Shown here one piece after another: positions 51,418 to 59,802 of a stretch of 64,000 bases of DNA; within the stretch, counting starts at the first letter, position 1, and each line of letters begins with the position of its first letter. The translations under genes and the position numbers were made by a program. The stretch is from Nonomuraea rhodomycinica (GTDB lineage Bacteria; Actinomycetota; Actinomycetes; Streptosporangiales; Streptosporangiaceae), in the NCBI RefSeq assembly GCF_013363995.1, contig NZ_JABWGO010000010.1, positions 309,005 to 373,004 on the forward strand, written 5' to 3'. Below the pieces are notes generated by a model, which saw only the letters and a program-made list of their open reading frames with translations, had not been told where the DNA came from and did no database searches.

Positions 51418-51541
51418 CTCACTCTGAGAAGGAACGACGCCCGACCCGCACCGCGGGGTCGGGCGTTTCGCGTTCCGGCGGCCGAACAAACCGGTGGCGG
51501 CCGGCTCGTCCCGGCTGCGATAGTCGAGATCGTCAGCCCAT

Positions 51542-51615
51542 GCCTGCATGGCTCAGTCGGTGAGAGCGCCGCACTCATAATGCGGAGGTCCCAGGTTCGA
51601 GTCCTGGTGCAGGTA
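51542..51615 (+). tRNA. tRNA with anticodon CAT (tRNA-Met or Ile2)
   Basis: The cloverleaf has acceptor GCCTGCA / TGCAGGT (terminal G-U), anticodon stem CCGCA / TGCGG with loop CTCATAA (anticodon CAT), and T arm CCAGG-TTCGAGT-CCTGG. A CAT anticodon fits elongator Met, or Ile2 if lysidine-modified. The second CAT tRNA at 55940 is beside rpmG and is the better elongator-Met candidate. No CCA is encoded. Confidence 0.9.
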
Positions 51616-51636
51616 CGTACGGGGAGATGAGCGCCG

Positions 51637-52071
51637 ATGGTCAGTGTCAGCATGGAGACCCCGGAACAGACCGAGGCGCGGCTCCGCCGGGTGATCGCCC
51701 AGGCCGATGTTCGCGTGCACGAGGGTGTCTGGTGGTTCGAGGAGTCCCCCGCCGACCAGCCGCCGGCGCTCACCGGAGACACCCTGGCCGTGGTCCGCGA
51801 CGAGCAGAGCTGGAGCCGCCTGGTCCCGCTCACCGAAGAGCACGAACACGTCGAACGTTTCGGGATCTTCTCGTTCCACTTCCCCGCCGGGCTCGACAAC
51901 AGCGGCTTCGTCGGCTGGCTGGCCGGCCTGCTCAAGGCGAGACTGGGCACCGGGGTGTTCGTCATCTGCGGCAGCAACCGCGCCCGCGGCGGCATCTACG
52001 ACTACTGGGGTTGTCCGATCGGCCTGCTCGACGAAGCCGTCGCCGTCGTCGAGGCGCTGCGCGCCGGCTGA
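51637..52071 (+). CDS. DUF6196-like hypothetical protein
   Basis: The 144-residue soluble protein (ETPEQTEARLRRVIAQADVR, then GVWWFEESPADQPPALTGD) matches the style of DUF6196, a family of unknown function. A GGGGAGATG ribosome site precedes the ATG at 51637; ATG 51652 is possible. It lies 22 bp after the second tRNA, within the segment that separates tRNA-Thr from tRNA-Met. Confidence 0.65.
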   Translation: MVSVSMETPEQTEARLRRVIAQADVRVHEGVWWFEESPADQPPALTGDTLAVVRDEQSWSRLVPLTEEHEHVERFGIFSFHFPAGLDNSGFVGWLAGLLKARLGTGVFVICGSNRARGGIYDYWGCPIGLLDEAVAVVEALRAG

Positions 52072-52135
52072 CGGCCGGCCGAGTGCCCGGTCCGGAGAGC
52101 GGAACTTTGTCGGCGGGCCCGGCATCTAACCCGCC

Positions 52136-55100
52136 GTGGAAGCGCTGATCGCCGGGGACCCGCAGCACATCGGGGAGTACTGGCTCGCGGGCAGGCTCGG
52201 CTCCGGCGGTCAGGGAGTGGTGTACGACGCCTACGACCGCGACGGGCGCAGGGTCGCCATCAAGCTGCTGCACGCGGCCGACAGCCAGGCGGGCCGCGAC
52301 CGGTTCGCCAAGGAGGTGGCCGCCGCCGGCCGGGTGGCCTCCTTCTGCACGGCCAGGGTGCTGGCCTCCGACCTGTCGGGCAGCAGGCCGTACATCGTCA
52401 GCGAGTACGTCGCGGGCCCCACCCTGCGCCAGGCGGTGGACCAGGGGCGCAGGTTCACCGGGGACGACCTGCACCGGCTCGCCACGGCCATCGCCACCGC
52501 GCTGACCGCCGTGCACGACGCGGGCGTGATCCACCGGGACCTCAAGCCGGACAACGTGCTGCTCGGCGCGGACGGCCCGCGAGTGATCGACTTCGGCATC
52601 GCGCGAACCGTGGACATGTCGCTGACCAAGACCGGCGAGGTGTCCGGCACGCCCAGCTACATGGCGCCCGAGGTGTTCACCGGGCAGCGGGCGGGCGCGC
52701 CCGCCGACGTGTTCGCCTGGGGGTCGATCATGGTGTTCGCCTCCACGGGTGAGGACCCGTTCAAGGCCGACAACCTGGGCGGGGTCATGCACCGGGTGCT
52801 GTCGGCGCAGCCCGACCTGAGCGCGCTGCCGCCCCGGCTGGCCTCGCTGGTGGCCGCCGCGATGGAGAAGGATCCCTCGGCGCGTCCCACGGCCCGCGAC
52901 CTGCTGCTCGCGCTGGTCAGCGGCGACGCCTCGGACACGCGCGGGCTGCTGGCCGCGGGCAGCCGGGCGGCCAGGGGCGGGTACGTGCCCGACACGGCCG
53001 ACCCGGCGCTGGGCACGATCGCCGAGGACGCGTACGGCGCGCTCACGCCCGACGAGCGGGAGCTGGCCGCCGAGGTCTTCCTCCGCATGGTGGCGGTCAC
53101 CGACGACGGGTACGAGGCCGTGCGCTGGGCGCTGAAGGAGGAGCTGCTCGCCGGCCGCCCCGAGCGGGAGGCCCAGGCCATCGAGCGCATCCTGCGGGTC
53201 TTCTCCTACCTGGTGACGCAGAAGGGCGACGCGGTGGCGCTGTCGCGTCCCGCTCTGCTGCGCGCCTGGCCGCGCCTGCGGGTGTGGGTGGACGGCGATC
53301 GTGACGGCCTGGCCGTCCTGAGCCAGATCAGCAGCGCGGCCCGCCAATGGGCCGACAACGGGCGCAAGGACGGCGACCTGCTGCAGGGCAGCCGCCTCGA
53401 CCACGCGCTCACCTGGGCCGCCACCGGGCGCAGGCACATCACGCTCACCCCGCAGGAACGCGACTTCCTCGCGGCGGGCACCGAGCTGACCAGGAGGCGC
53501 GTGCGCCGCAGGCGGCTGACCACGGTCGCGCTGGCCGGGCTGCTGGCGGTGGCGCTGGCGGCGGGCGGGCTCGCGGTGCTGCAGAGCAGGCAGGTGGCCG
53601 AGCAGAGCCGCCTGGTCGCCCGGCAGCGCGACCAGGCCGTGGGGCGGCAGGTCGCGGCCGAGGCCGACAGGTGGCGCACCACCGACCCGGTCAGGGCGAT
53701 GCTGCTCAGCGTCGCGGGCTGGCGGCTGGCCCCGGACACCGACAGCAGGCGGAGCCTGACGACCTCGCTGACCATGCCGGAGAGCGCGGTCTTCCGCGAC
53801 CCGGGCGCCAAGGGGGTCTCCGCGACGGCGGCGGCGGCCGACGGGCGGACGCGGGTCATCGCCGGTGAGGACGGCGTGCGGGTCTACGACGTCCCCTCGC
53901 GGCGGCAGACGGCGTTCTGGAGGTGGCCGAGCGGGTTCGGCGCGCTGCCGACGGCCGCCGCGCTCAGCCCGAGCGGCAGGACGCTGGTGATCGTCAGCAG
54001 GAACAGGGCGTACTCCTGGGACACCATGACGGGCAGGAAGCTGCACGAGCACGCCGTGAGCGAGGGCACCCCGGGCGTCCACGTCGTCTTCGACGCGCAC
54101 GAGAGCCTGGCCGCGGTGATGCGGGAGAGCACCATGGAGTACCTGTGGGACGCCAGGACGGGCCGGTCCTACTCGCTCTCCCCGGCGCTGGAGGCGGACT
54201 CCGCCCCGGCCATCGCGCCGTCCGGCGCCTACGTCGCGGGGATCGGGATCAACCAGGGCGGCCTGAAGGTGGTCCGCCTGTCCGACCTCACGGTGGACAC
54301 CCGGCTGCCGAAGAAGTGCGGCAGCGTGGTGGCGTTCACGCCGGACAGCCGGCGCCTGCTGTGCGCGAACGGCGACATCGAGGAGTGGAACCTGGACACC
54401 GCCACGAAGGTGGCCGACGAGGACCGGCCGTTCTGGCAGGAGTCGGCCTCGGAGGACTTCGTGGGCGCGCGTCTGCTGGTCAGCCGGGACGGCGACAGGA
54501 TGCTCGGCGTCGAGGGGAGGACGATCCACCTGTGGGACGCCGGGAAGGGCACCGAGCTCTACACCTACCAGGCGGAGGGCATGCTCGACGACGCCTGGCT
54601 GGACCCGGACGGCAGGACCATCCGCTATCTGCTGGACAGCTCGATCGTCACCGTCGACCTCGGCTCCCGCGTCACCTTCGGCAGGCTGCCGAGCGGTTAC
54701 CAGGTCAGCGCGTTCAGCCAGGACGGCCGCCTGATCGCCGCCACGAAGGACGGCCACCCCATGCGCGTCTGGGACGGGCGCCGCCTGGGCGTGCCGATGG
54801 CGGGCAGCGAGGGCGCCGCGAACGAGCTGTTCGATCCGGCGGGCAGGCGGCTGGCCGCCACAGGTGAGGACTCGGCGGTGTCCGTCTGGGACGTGGCCAC
54901 GGGCAAGCGCCTCTGGCGCCGTCCCGTTCCCCGGGGGCAGTTCGCGCTGTCGAGGACGTTCACCCCCGACGGCGGCAGGCTGGTGCTGTCGCTCGCGGAG
55001 CAGAGCGAGCGGGACGCGCGCAACGAGCTGGTCGTGCTGGCCGCCGACACCGGCCGCGTGCTCGCCCGGCACAAGCTCACCACCACCACGGGGACCATCG

Positions 55101-55666
55101 TCGCGGCCCGCGACGGCACGGCAGTGGTGAGCACCACCGGCAAGGTGTTCGACCTGGACACCGGCAAGGTCGTCGGCCGCGGCTTCAACGGGGCCGGGGA
55201 GGCCATCGCGGTGAGCCCCACGGCGCCGCTGCTGGCCCTCGGCTCCAGCACGGTCGAGCTGTGGGACAGCGCGCAGGGCGCCGAGCTGCCCCCCGCCATG
55301 CGCGCGGCGGCCGACGGCCAGGTCGAGGCCGTGCTGTTCAGCCACGACGGCACCCTCGTCGCCCTGATCAGCAGGTCCATCGGCGAGACGTTCGACGACG
55401 TGTACACCGCCCAGATCTGGGACGTCGACTCGCGGCAGAGGATCGGCTCCTTCCCCATCGAGATCCTGGACCTGCTGGCGTTCAGCGCCGACGACCACAC
55501 GCTGTACGTGTCGGGCAACAGCTCGGGGACCGTGACCGAGATACCGGTCGACGGGGACCGCGTCGCCGAGCTGGTGTGCAAGCGCGCCGGCCGCACCATG
55601 AGCGCGCAGGAATGGAGCCGGTACCTGAAGGGTGTGTCCTATCGCGATGTGTGTCCGGCCTTGTAG
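52136..55666 (+). CDS. Large Ser/Thr protein kinase with C-terminal WD40 propeller
   Basis: The 1176-residue protein has a Hanks-type kinase domain (residues about 15-265: LGSGGQGVVYDAYD, VAIKLL, HRDLKPDNVLL, DFGIAR, APEV). A helical region (about 300-455) resembles the C-terminal part of nSTAND-type proteins. A transmembrane helix lies near 465-485, and the rest is WD40-like blades (repeats such as VYDVPSRRQTAFWRW, SVWDVATGKRLWRRP). WD40 domains bind proteins or ligands, so this is a membrane-spanning sensor kinase. It starts at GTG 52136. Confidence 0.85.
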   Translation: MEALIAGDPQHIGEYWLAGRLGSGGQGVVYDAYDRDGRRVAIKLLHAADSQAGRDRFAKEVAAAGRVASFCTARVLASDLSGSRPYIVSEYVAGPTLRQAVDQGRRFTGDDLHRLATAIATALTAVHDAGVIHRDLKPDNVLLGADGPRVIDFGIARTVDMSLTKTGEVSGTPSYMAPEVFTGQRAGAPADVFAWGSIMVFASTGEDPFKADNLGGVMHRVLSAQPDLSALPPRLASLVAAAMEKDPSARPTARDLLLALVSGDASDTRGLLAAGSRAARGGYVPDTADPALGTIAEDAYGALTPDERELAAEVFLRMVAVTDDGYEAVRWALKEELLAGRPEREAQAIERILRVFSYLVTQKGDAVALSRPALLRAWPRLRVWVDGDRDGLAVLSQISSAARQWADNGRKDGDLLQGSRLDHALTWAATGRRHITLTPQERDFLAAGTELTRRRVRRRRLTTVALAGLLAVALAAGGLAVLQSRQVAEQSRLVARQRDQAVGRQVAAEADRWRTTDPVRAMLLSVAGWRLAPDTDSRRSLTTSLTMPESAVFRDPGAKGVSATAAAADGRTRVIAGEDGVRVYDVPSRRQTAFWRWPSGFGALPTAAALSPSGRTLVIVSRNRAYSWDTMTGRKLHEHAVSEGTPGVHVVFDAHESLAAVMRESTMEYLWDARTGRSYSLSPALEADSAPAIAPSGAYVAGIGINQGGLKVVRLSDLTVDTRLPKKCGSVVAFTPDSRRLLCANGDIEEWNLDTATKVADEDRPFWQESASEDFVGARLLVSRDGDRMLGVEGRTIHLWDAGKGTELYTYQAEGMLDDAWLDPDGRTIRYLLDSSIVTVDLGSRVTFGRLPSGYQVSAFSQDGRLIAATKDGHPMRVWDGRRLGVPMAGSEGAANELFDPAGRRLAATGEDSAVSVWDVATGKRLWRRPVPRGQFALSRTFTPDGGRLVLSLAEQSERDARNELVVLAADTGRVLARHKLTTTTGTIVAARDGTAVVSTTGKVFDLDTGKVVGRGFNGAGEAIAVSPTAPLLALGSSTVELWDSAQGAELPPAMRAAADGQVEAVLFSHDGTLVALISRSIGETFDDVYTAQIWDVDSRQRIGSFPIEILDLLAFSADDHTLYVSGNSSGTVTEIPVDGDRVAELVCKRAGRTMSAQEWSRYLKGVSYRDVCPAL

Positions 55667-55872
55667 GGGGCGTCGCGGGCGCCGGCGGCGGCTGGCGTGC
55701 GCCTGGCCCCGCTGCTACGCTGGCCCGCACTCCGGCGCGGCCGGCGAGCCGCCGCCGTCCCGGAACCGCTTCGGAGCGATCGGCCGGTTCCCGGAATGCG
55801 CGAACGGGCCCTTGACGTTGATTTCGTCAGAGTGGCGCTCCTGAGGCATACTGGGAGCACCCACCCGATCAG

Positions 55873-55894
55873 GTGAAGTACATATGTGCTTCAC
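55873..55894. promoter_or_regulatory. 22-bp near-perfect palindrome upstream of tRNA-Met
   Basis: GTGAAG and CTTCAC arms flank ACATATGT with only one non-matching pair in 22 bp. It lies 46 bp upstream of the tRNA-Met gene, within the region expected to hold its promoter. It may be an operator, or a hairpin in a longer transcript. Confidence 0.55.
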
Positions 55895-55939
55895 GGGTCG
55901 GGTATCCTCTACGAGCCGGGTCGTCTCATCCGGCTCAAA

Positions 55940-56013
55940 GGCGGAGTAGCTCAGTCAGGCAGAGCAAACGGCTCATAATCGTTGTGTCGCCGGTTCAAGT
56001 CCGGCCTCCGCTA
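55940..56013 (+). tRNA. tRNA-Met (anticodon CAT)
   Basis: The cloverleaf has acceptor GGCGGAG / CTCCGCT (first pair G-U), anticodon stem AACGG / TCGTT with loop CTCATAA (anticodon CAT), and T arm GCCGG-TTCAAGT-CCGGC. Its place directly before rpmG is that of the elongator tRNA-Met in many actinobacteria. No CCA is encoded. Confidence 0.93.
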
Positions 56014-56082
56014 CTGCCCCTCCCCAGGTCACCGACCTGGGATGGGTATGTCCTAGTCCCAAACGTAGAAAGGCACTCCCAC

Positions 56083-56247
56083 GTGGCTGCCACCGACGTT
56101 AGGCCGAAGATCACGCTGGCCTGCCAGGAGTGCAAGCACCGCAACTACATCACGCGGAAGAACCGGCGCAACGACCCGGATCGGCTTGAGCTGAAGAAGT
56201 ACTGCCCCAACTGCCGCTGCCACCGCGCGCACCGCGAGACCCGCTAG
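56083..56247 (+). CDS. rpmG: 50S ribosomal protein L33 (zinc-ribbon form)
   Basis: The 54-residue protein has the L33 pattern: VRPKITLACQECKHRNYIT, then KKYCPNCRCHRAHRETR, with two CxxC pairs that bind zinc. L33 is part of the 50S subunit near the E site. Starts at GTG 56083 with AAAGG upstream. It lies between tRNA-Met and the MaoC genes, the conserved actinobacterial order. Confidence 0.95.
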   Translation: MAATDVRPKITLACQECKHRNYITRKNRRNDPDRLELKKYCPNCRCHRAHRETR

Positions 56248-56301
56248 CTCCTCCCGAGCGCGGCTCGCCCGGTAGTACTACCTGGCCACATCGCACCACA
56301 C

Positions 56302-56330
56302 AACCGGCGCCCCGGATCGAGGCGCCGGTT
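56302..56330 (+). terminator. Terminator hairpin after rpmG
   Basis: AACCGGCGCC (56302-56311) and GGCGCCGGTT (56321-56330) form a perfect 10-bp stem with a 9-nt loop, 54 bp after the rpmG stop, followed by TGTCGTG. It probably ends the tRNA-Met/rpmG transcript before the MaoC genes. Confidence 0.85.
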
Positions 56331-56471
56331 TGTCGTGTGCTCGGCCTGTGTCGTGGAGGGGACGGCACAGGCCGAGCGCCGTCGGCAAAAACCCGGAAAA
56401 GCGACGGCGACAGCCGAACGTTGTTCTGTTAGCGTCTGCCTCGACGGCGCAGCACATGCGAGGGAGCGCAG

Positions 56472-56921
56472 ATGGCCTTGAACCGTGACTTCGTCGGACG
56501 CACGTACGCGTCCAGCGCCCCGTACGAGGTCAGCCGGGTGAAGATCAGGGAGTTCGCGGCCGCGATCGGCGACGCCAACCCCATCTACCGGGACAAGGAG
56601 GCCGCCCGGGCGGCCGGGCACCCCGACGTGGTCGCCCCGCCGACGTTCCCCATCGTCTTCAGCCTCCAGGGCGGCAGCGAGGCGCTGGTGGACCCCGACC
56701 TCGGCCTGAACATCGCGATGGTCGTCCACGGCGAGCAGCGCTTCGAGTACACCCGCCCCGTCCACGCCGGCGACGAGCTGGTCACCCGCTCCACGATCAC
56801 CGACATCCGCAGCGCCGGCCGCAACGAGCTGATGACCATCCGCAGCGAGGTCACCACCGTGTCCGGCGAGCCGGTCTGCACCACCTACAACACGATCGTG
56901 GAGCGGGGAGGTGCGGCCTGA
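56472..56921 (+). CDS. MaoC-like dehydratase subunit (HadA-type)
   Basis: The 149-residue protein has a hot-dog fold typical of MaoC dehydratases but lacks the full catalytic His/Asp pair; NPIYRDKEAARAAG sits at that place. This is the pattern of the HadA-type partner that lends substrate binding to an active subunit. Position next to rpmG matches the HadA gene of actinobacterial fatty-acid (FAS-II) dehydration. Its stop overlaps the next ATG by one base. Confidence 0.85.
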   Translation: MALNRDFVGRTYASSAPYEVSRVKIREFAAAIGDANPIYRDKEAARAAGHPDVVAPPTFPIVFSLQGGSEALVDPDLGLNIAMVVHGEQRFEYTRPVHAGDELVTRSTITDIRSAGRNELMTIRSEVTTVSGEPVCTTYNTIVERGGAA

Positions 56922-57349
56922 TGACCGCGACGGTGTCGTACGACGAGGTCGAGGTGGGCCAGGAGATCCCGGCCGCGGAGTACCGGGTGCGGCGGGTCAA
57001 CCTGGTCATGTACGCGGGCGCGTCGGGTGACTTCAACCCCATCCACTGGAACGAGCGCTTCGCCAAGGCCGTCGGGCTGCCCGACGTCATCGCGCACGGC
57101 ATGTACACGATGGCGCAGGGCGGCCGCTTCGTCACCGACTGGGCCGGGGACCCGGCCGCGGTGGTGGACTACGGGGTGCGGTTCTCGTCGATGGTGGTCG
57201 TCCCGGACGACGACGAGGGGGCCACGATCACGGTCAGCGGCGTGGTGGAGGAGAAGCTCGACGACAAGCGGGTGGTCGTCGGCCTGACCGCCCGCGCGGA
57301 CGACGCCAAGGTGCTGTCGAGGGCCCGCGCCGTGGTCCAGCTCGCCTGA
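56921..57349 (+). CDS. MaoC-like dehydratase, catalytic subunit (HadB-type)
   Basis: The 142-residue protein carries the hydratase motif DFNPIHWNERFAKAVGLPDV, with the Asp and His expected for catalysis (HadB-type), then AHGMYTMAQGG. It should dehydrate 3-hydroxyacyl chains, with the upstream gene as partner. ATG 56921 overlaps the preceding TGA. The GT-like gene follows after 64 bp. Confidence 0.88.
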   Translation: MTATVSYDEVEVGQEIPAAEYRVRRVNLVMYAGASGDFNPIHWNERFAKAVGLPDVIAHGMYTMAQGGRFVTDWAGDPAAVVDYGVRFSSMVVVPDDDEGATITVSGVVEEKLDDKRVVVGLTARADDAKVLSRARAVVQLA

Positions 57350-57413
57350 GCGGTCGGCTCGGCCCGTTGACCTGCGGGCGCGATGATAGGGCGGGCGGCT
57401 TCGGGGTAGCCGT

Positions 57414-58406
57414 GTGACCATGACCGAAGCTCCGCACCACGTCCACGTCTGGCCCACGGTCCGTTCGATCCCCGTGTCCGCCGTGACCGAAGGCGCCCCG
57501 TCGCGGCGCCTGCGTCCCCCGAGGCCGCAGGACATCGCCGGCGGCACCGGCACCGGCCGCGACACCTCAGGCGGCGCCCGCACGGGTGGTTCCGGAACGC
57601 CCGGCTCCGGCGCCGGCGAGACGGGCGCCGGCGAAACGGGCGCCGGCGCGCGCGGCAACCCCGCCGCGGAGTTCGGCTTCTCCGGCGACCCCGCACAGCA
57701 CGGCGTCCCCGACGACGACCTCCTGCACGCCCAGCGCGTCTGGGACGGCACCCTGGCCGCCAACCGCCTCGACGCCCTCGGCGTCAACGCCGAGCGTCAG
57801 CGCGTACGCACCGAGGACATCACGACGACCGTCGGCTTCCTGGTGGACGGCCACCCCGAGGACACCCGGCGGGCGCTCCAGTCGGTCATCGACCACACCG
57901 CCGCGCACGTCCTGGCCCTGGACCTGGGCGACGTGGACGGCGCGGGCGCGGTGCTGCGCGAGCTGGCCTCGCGCCACCCGGAGCGCGTCACGGCCTGGTA
58001 CGTCGAGGAGCAGCCGGAGTGGCGGGGCGGCACGGCCACGTGGGGCGAGTGCCTGGCCAAGCTGCTGCGCCTGGACACGGCCGAGGTGTTCGTCGTCATG
58101 GAGGGCTCCGTCGCGCTGGAGGGTGACGCGATCACGCCGCTCGTCGCGGCGATCGACGACGGCGCGGTGGCCGCCGGGTGGACGGCGCCGGAGCCGGACG
58201 GGCGGACGTGGCGCGAGACCCGACCGGGAGAGGGCGCGAGGGACGTCCCCGCGCTCGGGGGAGAGCTGCTGGCGGTACGGAGGTCGGTCGCCCTCGGTGA
58301 CGCCCCAGAGGAGACGCGCGACGGCACGGAGCTGTCCCGGAGCCTGCGCGGCGTCAGGGTCGTCCCTGCCGACCGCCTGCCCGTCCGCCGCCTGCGCTCC
58401 GTCTGA
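57414..58406 (+). CDS. Glycosyltransferase-2-like protein, unknown role
   Basis: The 330-residue protein has a low-complexity N-terminal part (residues about 40-80, repeated GAGETGAGETGAG) and then a domain resembling a GT-A glycosyltransferase: VGFLVDGHPEDTRRALQSVI, later FVVMEGSVALEGDAITPLVA, where the usual DxD-like site is replaced by MEGS. It may be catalytically changed. It lies between the MaoC pair and murB. GTG 57414 or ATG 57420 are both possible starts. Confidence 0.6.
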   Translation: MTMTEAPHHVHVWPTVRSIPVSAVTEGAPSRRLRPPRPQDIAGGTGTGRDTSGGARTGGSGTPGSGAGETGAGETGAGARGNPAAEFGFSGDPAQHGVPDDDLLHAQRVWDGTLAANRLDALGVNAERQRVRTEDITTTVGFLVDGHPEDTRRALQSVIDHTAAHVLALDLGDVDGAGAVLRELASRHPERVTAWYVEEQPEWRGGTATWGECLAKLLRLDTAEVFVVMEGSVALEGDAITPLVAAIDDGAVAAGWTAPEPDGRTWRETRPGEGARDVPALGGELLAVRRSVALGDAPEETRDGTELSRSLRGVRVVPADRLPVRRLRSV

Positions 58407-58498
58407 CCCCGCCCCGGCCCGATCCGGCCCGTGGGCGGGTGCTCGGTCGTGCTCCGGCCCTCTGCCGCAGGGCCCGGCATCTCCTAAGCTTGTGGCCC

Positions 58499-59545
58499 AT
58501 GGAGAAGCTCGCGCCGTACACCACGCTGGGCCTGGGCGGCCCCGCCCGCCGTTTCGTCGAGGCCGCCACCGCTGAGCAGGTGGTCTCCGAGGTCGCCGAG
58601 GCCGACCGGGCGGGCGAGCGCGTCCTGGTGCTCGGCGGCGGCAGCAACGTCGTGGTGGCCGACGACGGCTTCGACGGCCTGGTCGTCAAGGTGGCCTCCG
58701 AGGGCGTGTCGGTCTCGCGCGACGGCGAGCAGGTGGTCGTCACGGTCGAGGCGGGCGAGAGCTGGGAGCCGCTGGTCGCCCGCGCCGTGGGCGAGGGCTG
58801 GTCCGGGCTCGAATGCCTGTCCGGCATCCCCGGCCTGGTCGGCGCCACCCCCATCCAGAACGTCGGCGCGTACGGCCAGGAGGTCTCGCAGACCATCAGG
58901 TGCGTGCGCGCCTACGACCGGCGCACCCGGCACGTGGTCGACCTGGAGGCGCGGCAGTGCGGCTTCTCCTACCGCGACAGCGCGTTCAAGCGCGAGCCCG
59001 GCCGTCACGTGGTGCTGGCGGTGACCTACGCGCTGGACGTGTCCGGCCTGTCGGCGCCCGTCGCGTACAAGGAGCTGGCCGGGCGGCTGGGCGTCGAGCC
59101 CGGCGAGCGGGTGCCGCTGGCGCGCGCCCGTGAGGCCGTGCTGGAGCTGCGGCGCTCCAAGGGCATGGTGATCGACCCGGCCGACCCCGACACCCGCAGC
59201 GCGGGCTCGTTCTTCACCAACCCGGTGCTGGCCCCCGAGGAGGCCGAGGAGCTGGAGTCCCGCGCGCCCGGCCACCCGCGCTGGGAGCTGCCCGGCGGCT
59301 CGGTCAAGGTGCCCGCGGCCTGGCTGATCGAGCAGGCGGGCTTCCCCAAGGGCTACTCCCGCGGCCCGGCCCGCATCTCCACCAAGCACACGCTGGCGCT
59401 GACCAACCCCACGGGCGAGGCCACCGCGGCCGACCTGCTGGCGCTGGCCAGGGAGGTGCGCGACGGGGTGCGCGAGAAGTTCGGGGTGACGCTGGTCAAC
59501 GAGCCGGTGCTGGTCGGCTGCGCCCTCGACGAGGCCTCCGCGTAG
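58499..59545 (+). CDS. murB: UDP-N-acetylmuramate dehydrogenase
   Basis: The 348-residue protein is MurB: FAD-binding GGGSNVVVADDGFDGLVV, GIPGLVGATPIQNVGAYGQE, SFFTNPV with the conserved Ser as proton donor, and the C-terminal FGVTLVNEPVLVG. It reduces UDP-GlcNAc-enolpyruvate to UDP-MurNAc in peptidoglycan synthesis. TAAGCT lies 8 nt before ATG 58499, so the mRNA may be leaderless. It lies in the conserved rpmG-MaoC-murB order. Confidence 0.95.
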   Translation: MEKLAPYTTLGLGGPARRFVEAATAEQVVSEVAEADRAGERVLVLGGGSNVVVADDGFDGLVVKVASEGVSVSRDGEQVVVTVEAGESWEPLVARAVGEGWSGLECLSGIPGLVGATPIQNVGAYGQEVSQTIRCVRAYDRRTRHVVDLEARQCGFSYRDSAFKREPGRHVVLAVTYALDVSGLSAPVAYKELAGRLGVEPGERVPLARAREAVLELRRSKGMVIDPADPDTRSAGSFFTNPVLAPEEAEELESRAPGHPRWELPGGSVKVPAAWLIEQAGFPKGYSRGPARISTKHTLALTNPTGEATAADLLALAREVRDGVREKFGVTLVNEPVLVGCALDEASA

Positions 59546-59599
59546 GGCGGCCCCGGAATAAGGCATCCCCGGAGGCTTGTTAGAGTTCTCCGGAACCAC

Positions 59600-59695
59600 A
59601 CCGAGGGGGAGTAGTCCCAATCGCGTGATCGACACACTGGCGCTCCGGCGCCCGGTCGCGCGGGCCCGAGACGGGCGGACGAGACCTTCGGCCTG
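59600..59695 (+). ncRNA. yybP-ykoY manganese riboswitch
   Basis: Between murB and the TMEM165/GDT1 gene the plus strand shows the two conserved loops of the yybP-ykoY element: GGGGGAGTAG (59605-59614) and ACGAGACCTTCGG (59679-59691). CCGAGG before the first loop can pair with CCTTCGG after the second as the closing stem. This class senses Mn2+ and commonly sits before GDT1 genes. It ends about 110 bp before the TTG start. Confidence 0.88.
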
Positions 59696-59802
59696 GCAGT
59701 CGTGGACATGTACGTCATGCACCAAGACGCTGCCGGGCCGGAGTCGTGCCCGGAATCTCCCCCGGGCGGCCGCTCACGGTCCGGCCGCGCGGAAGAGGAC
59801 CG

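Noticed and set aside
51962..55498. Long reverse-strand ORF over the WD40 kinase
   Set aside because: Same antisense artefact; no domains, and the plus-strand kinase is complete.
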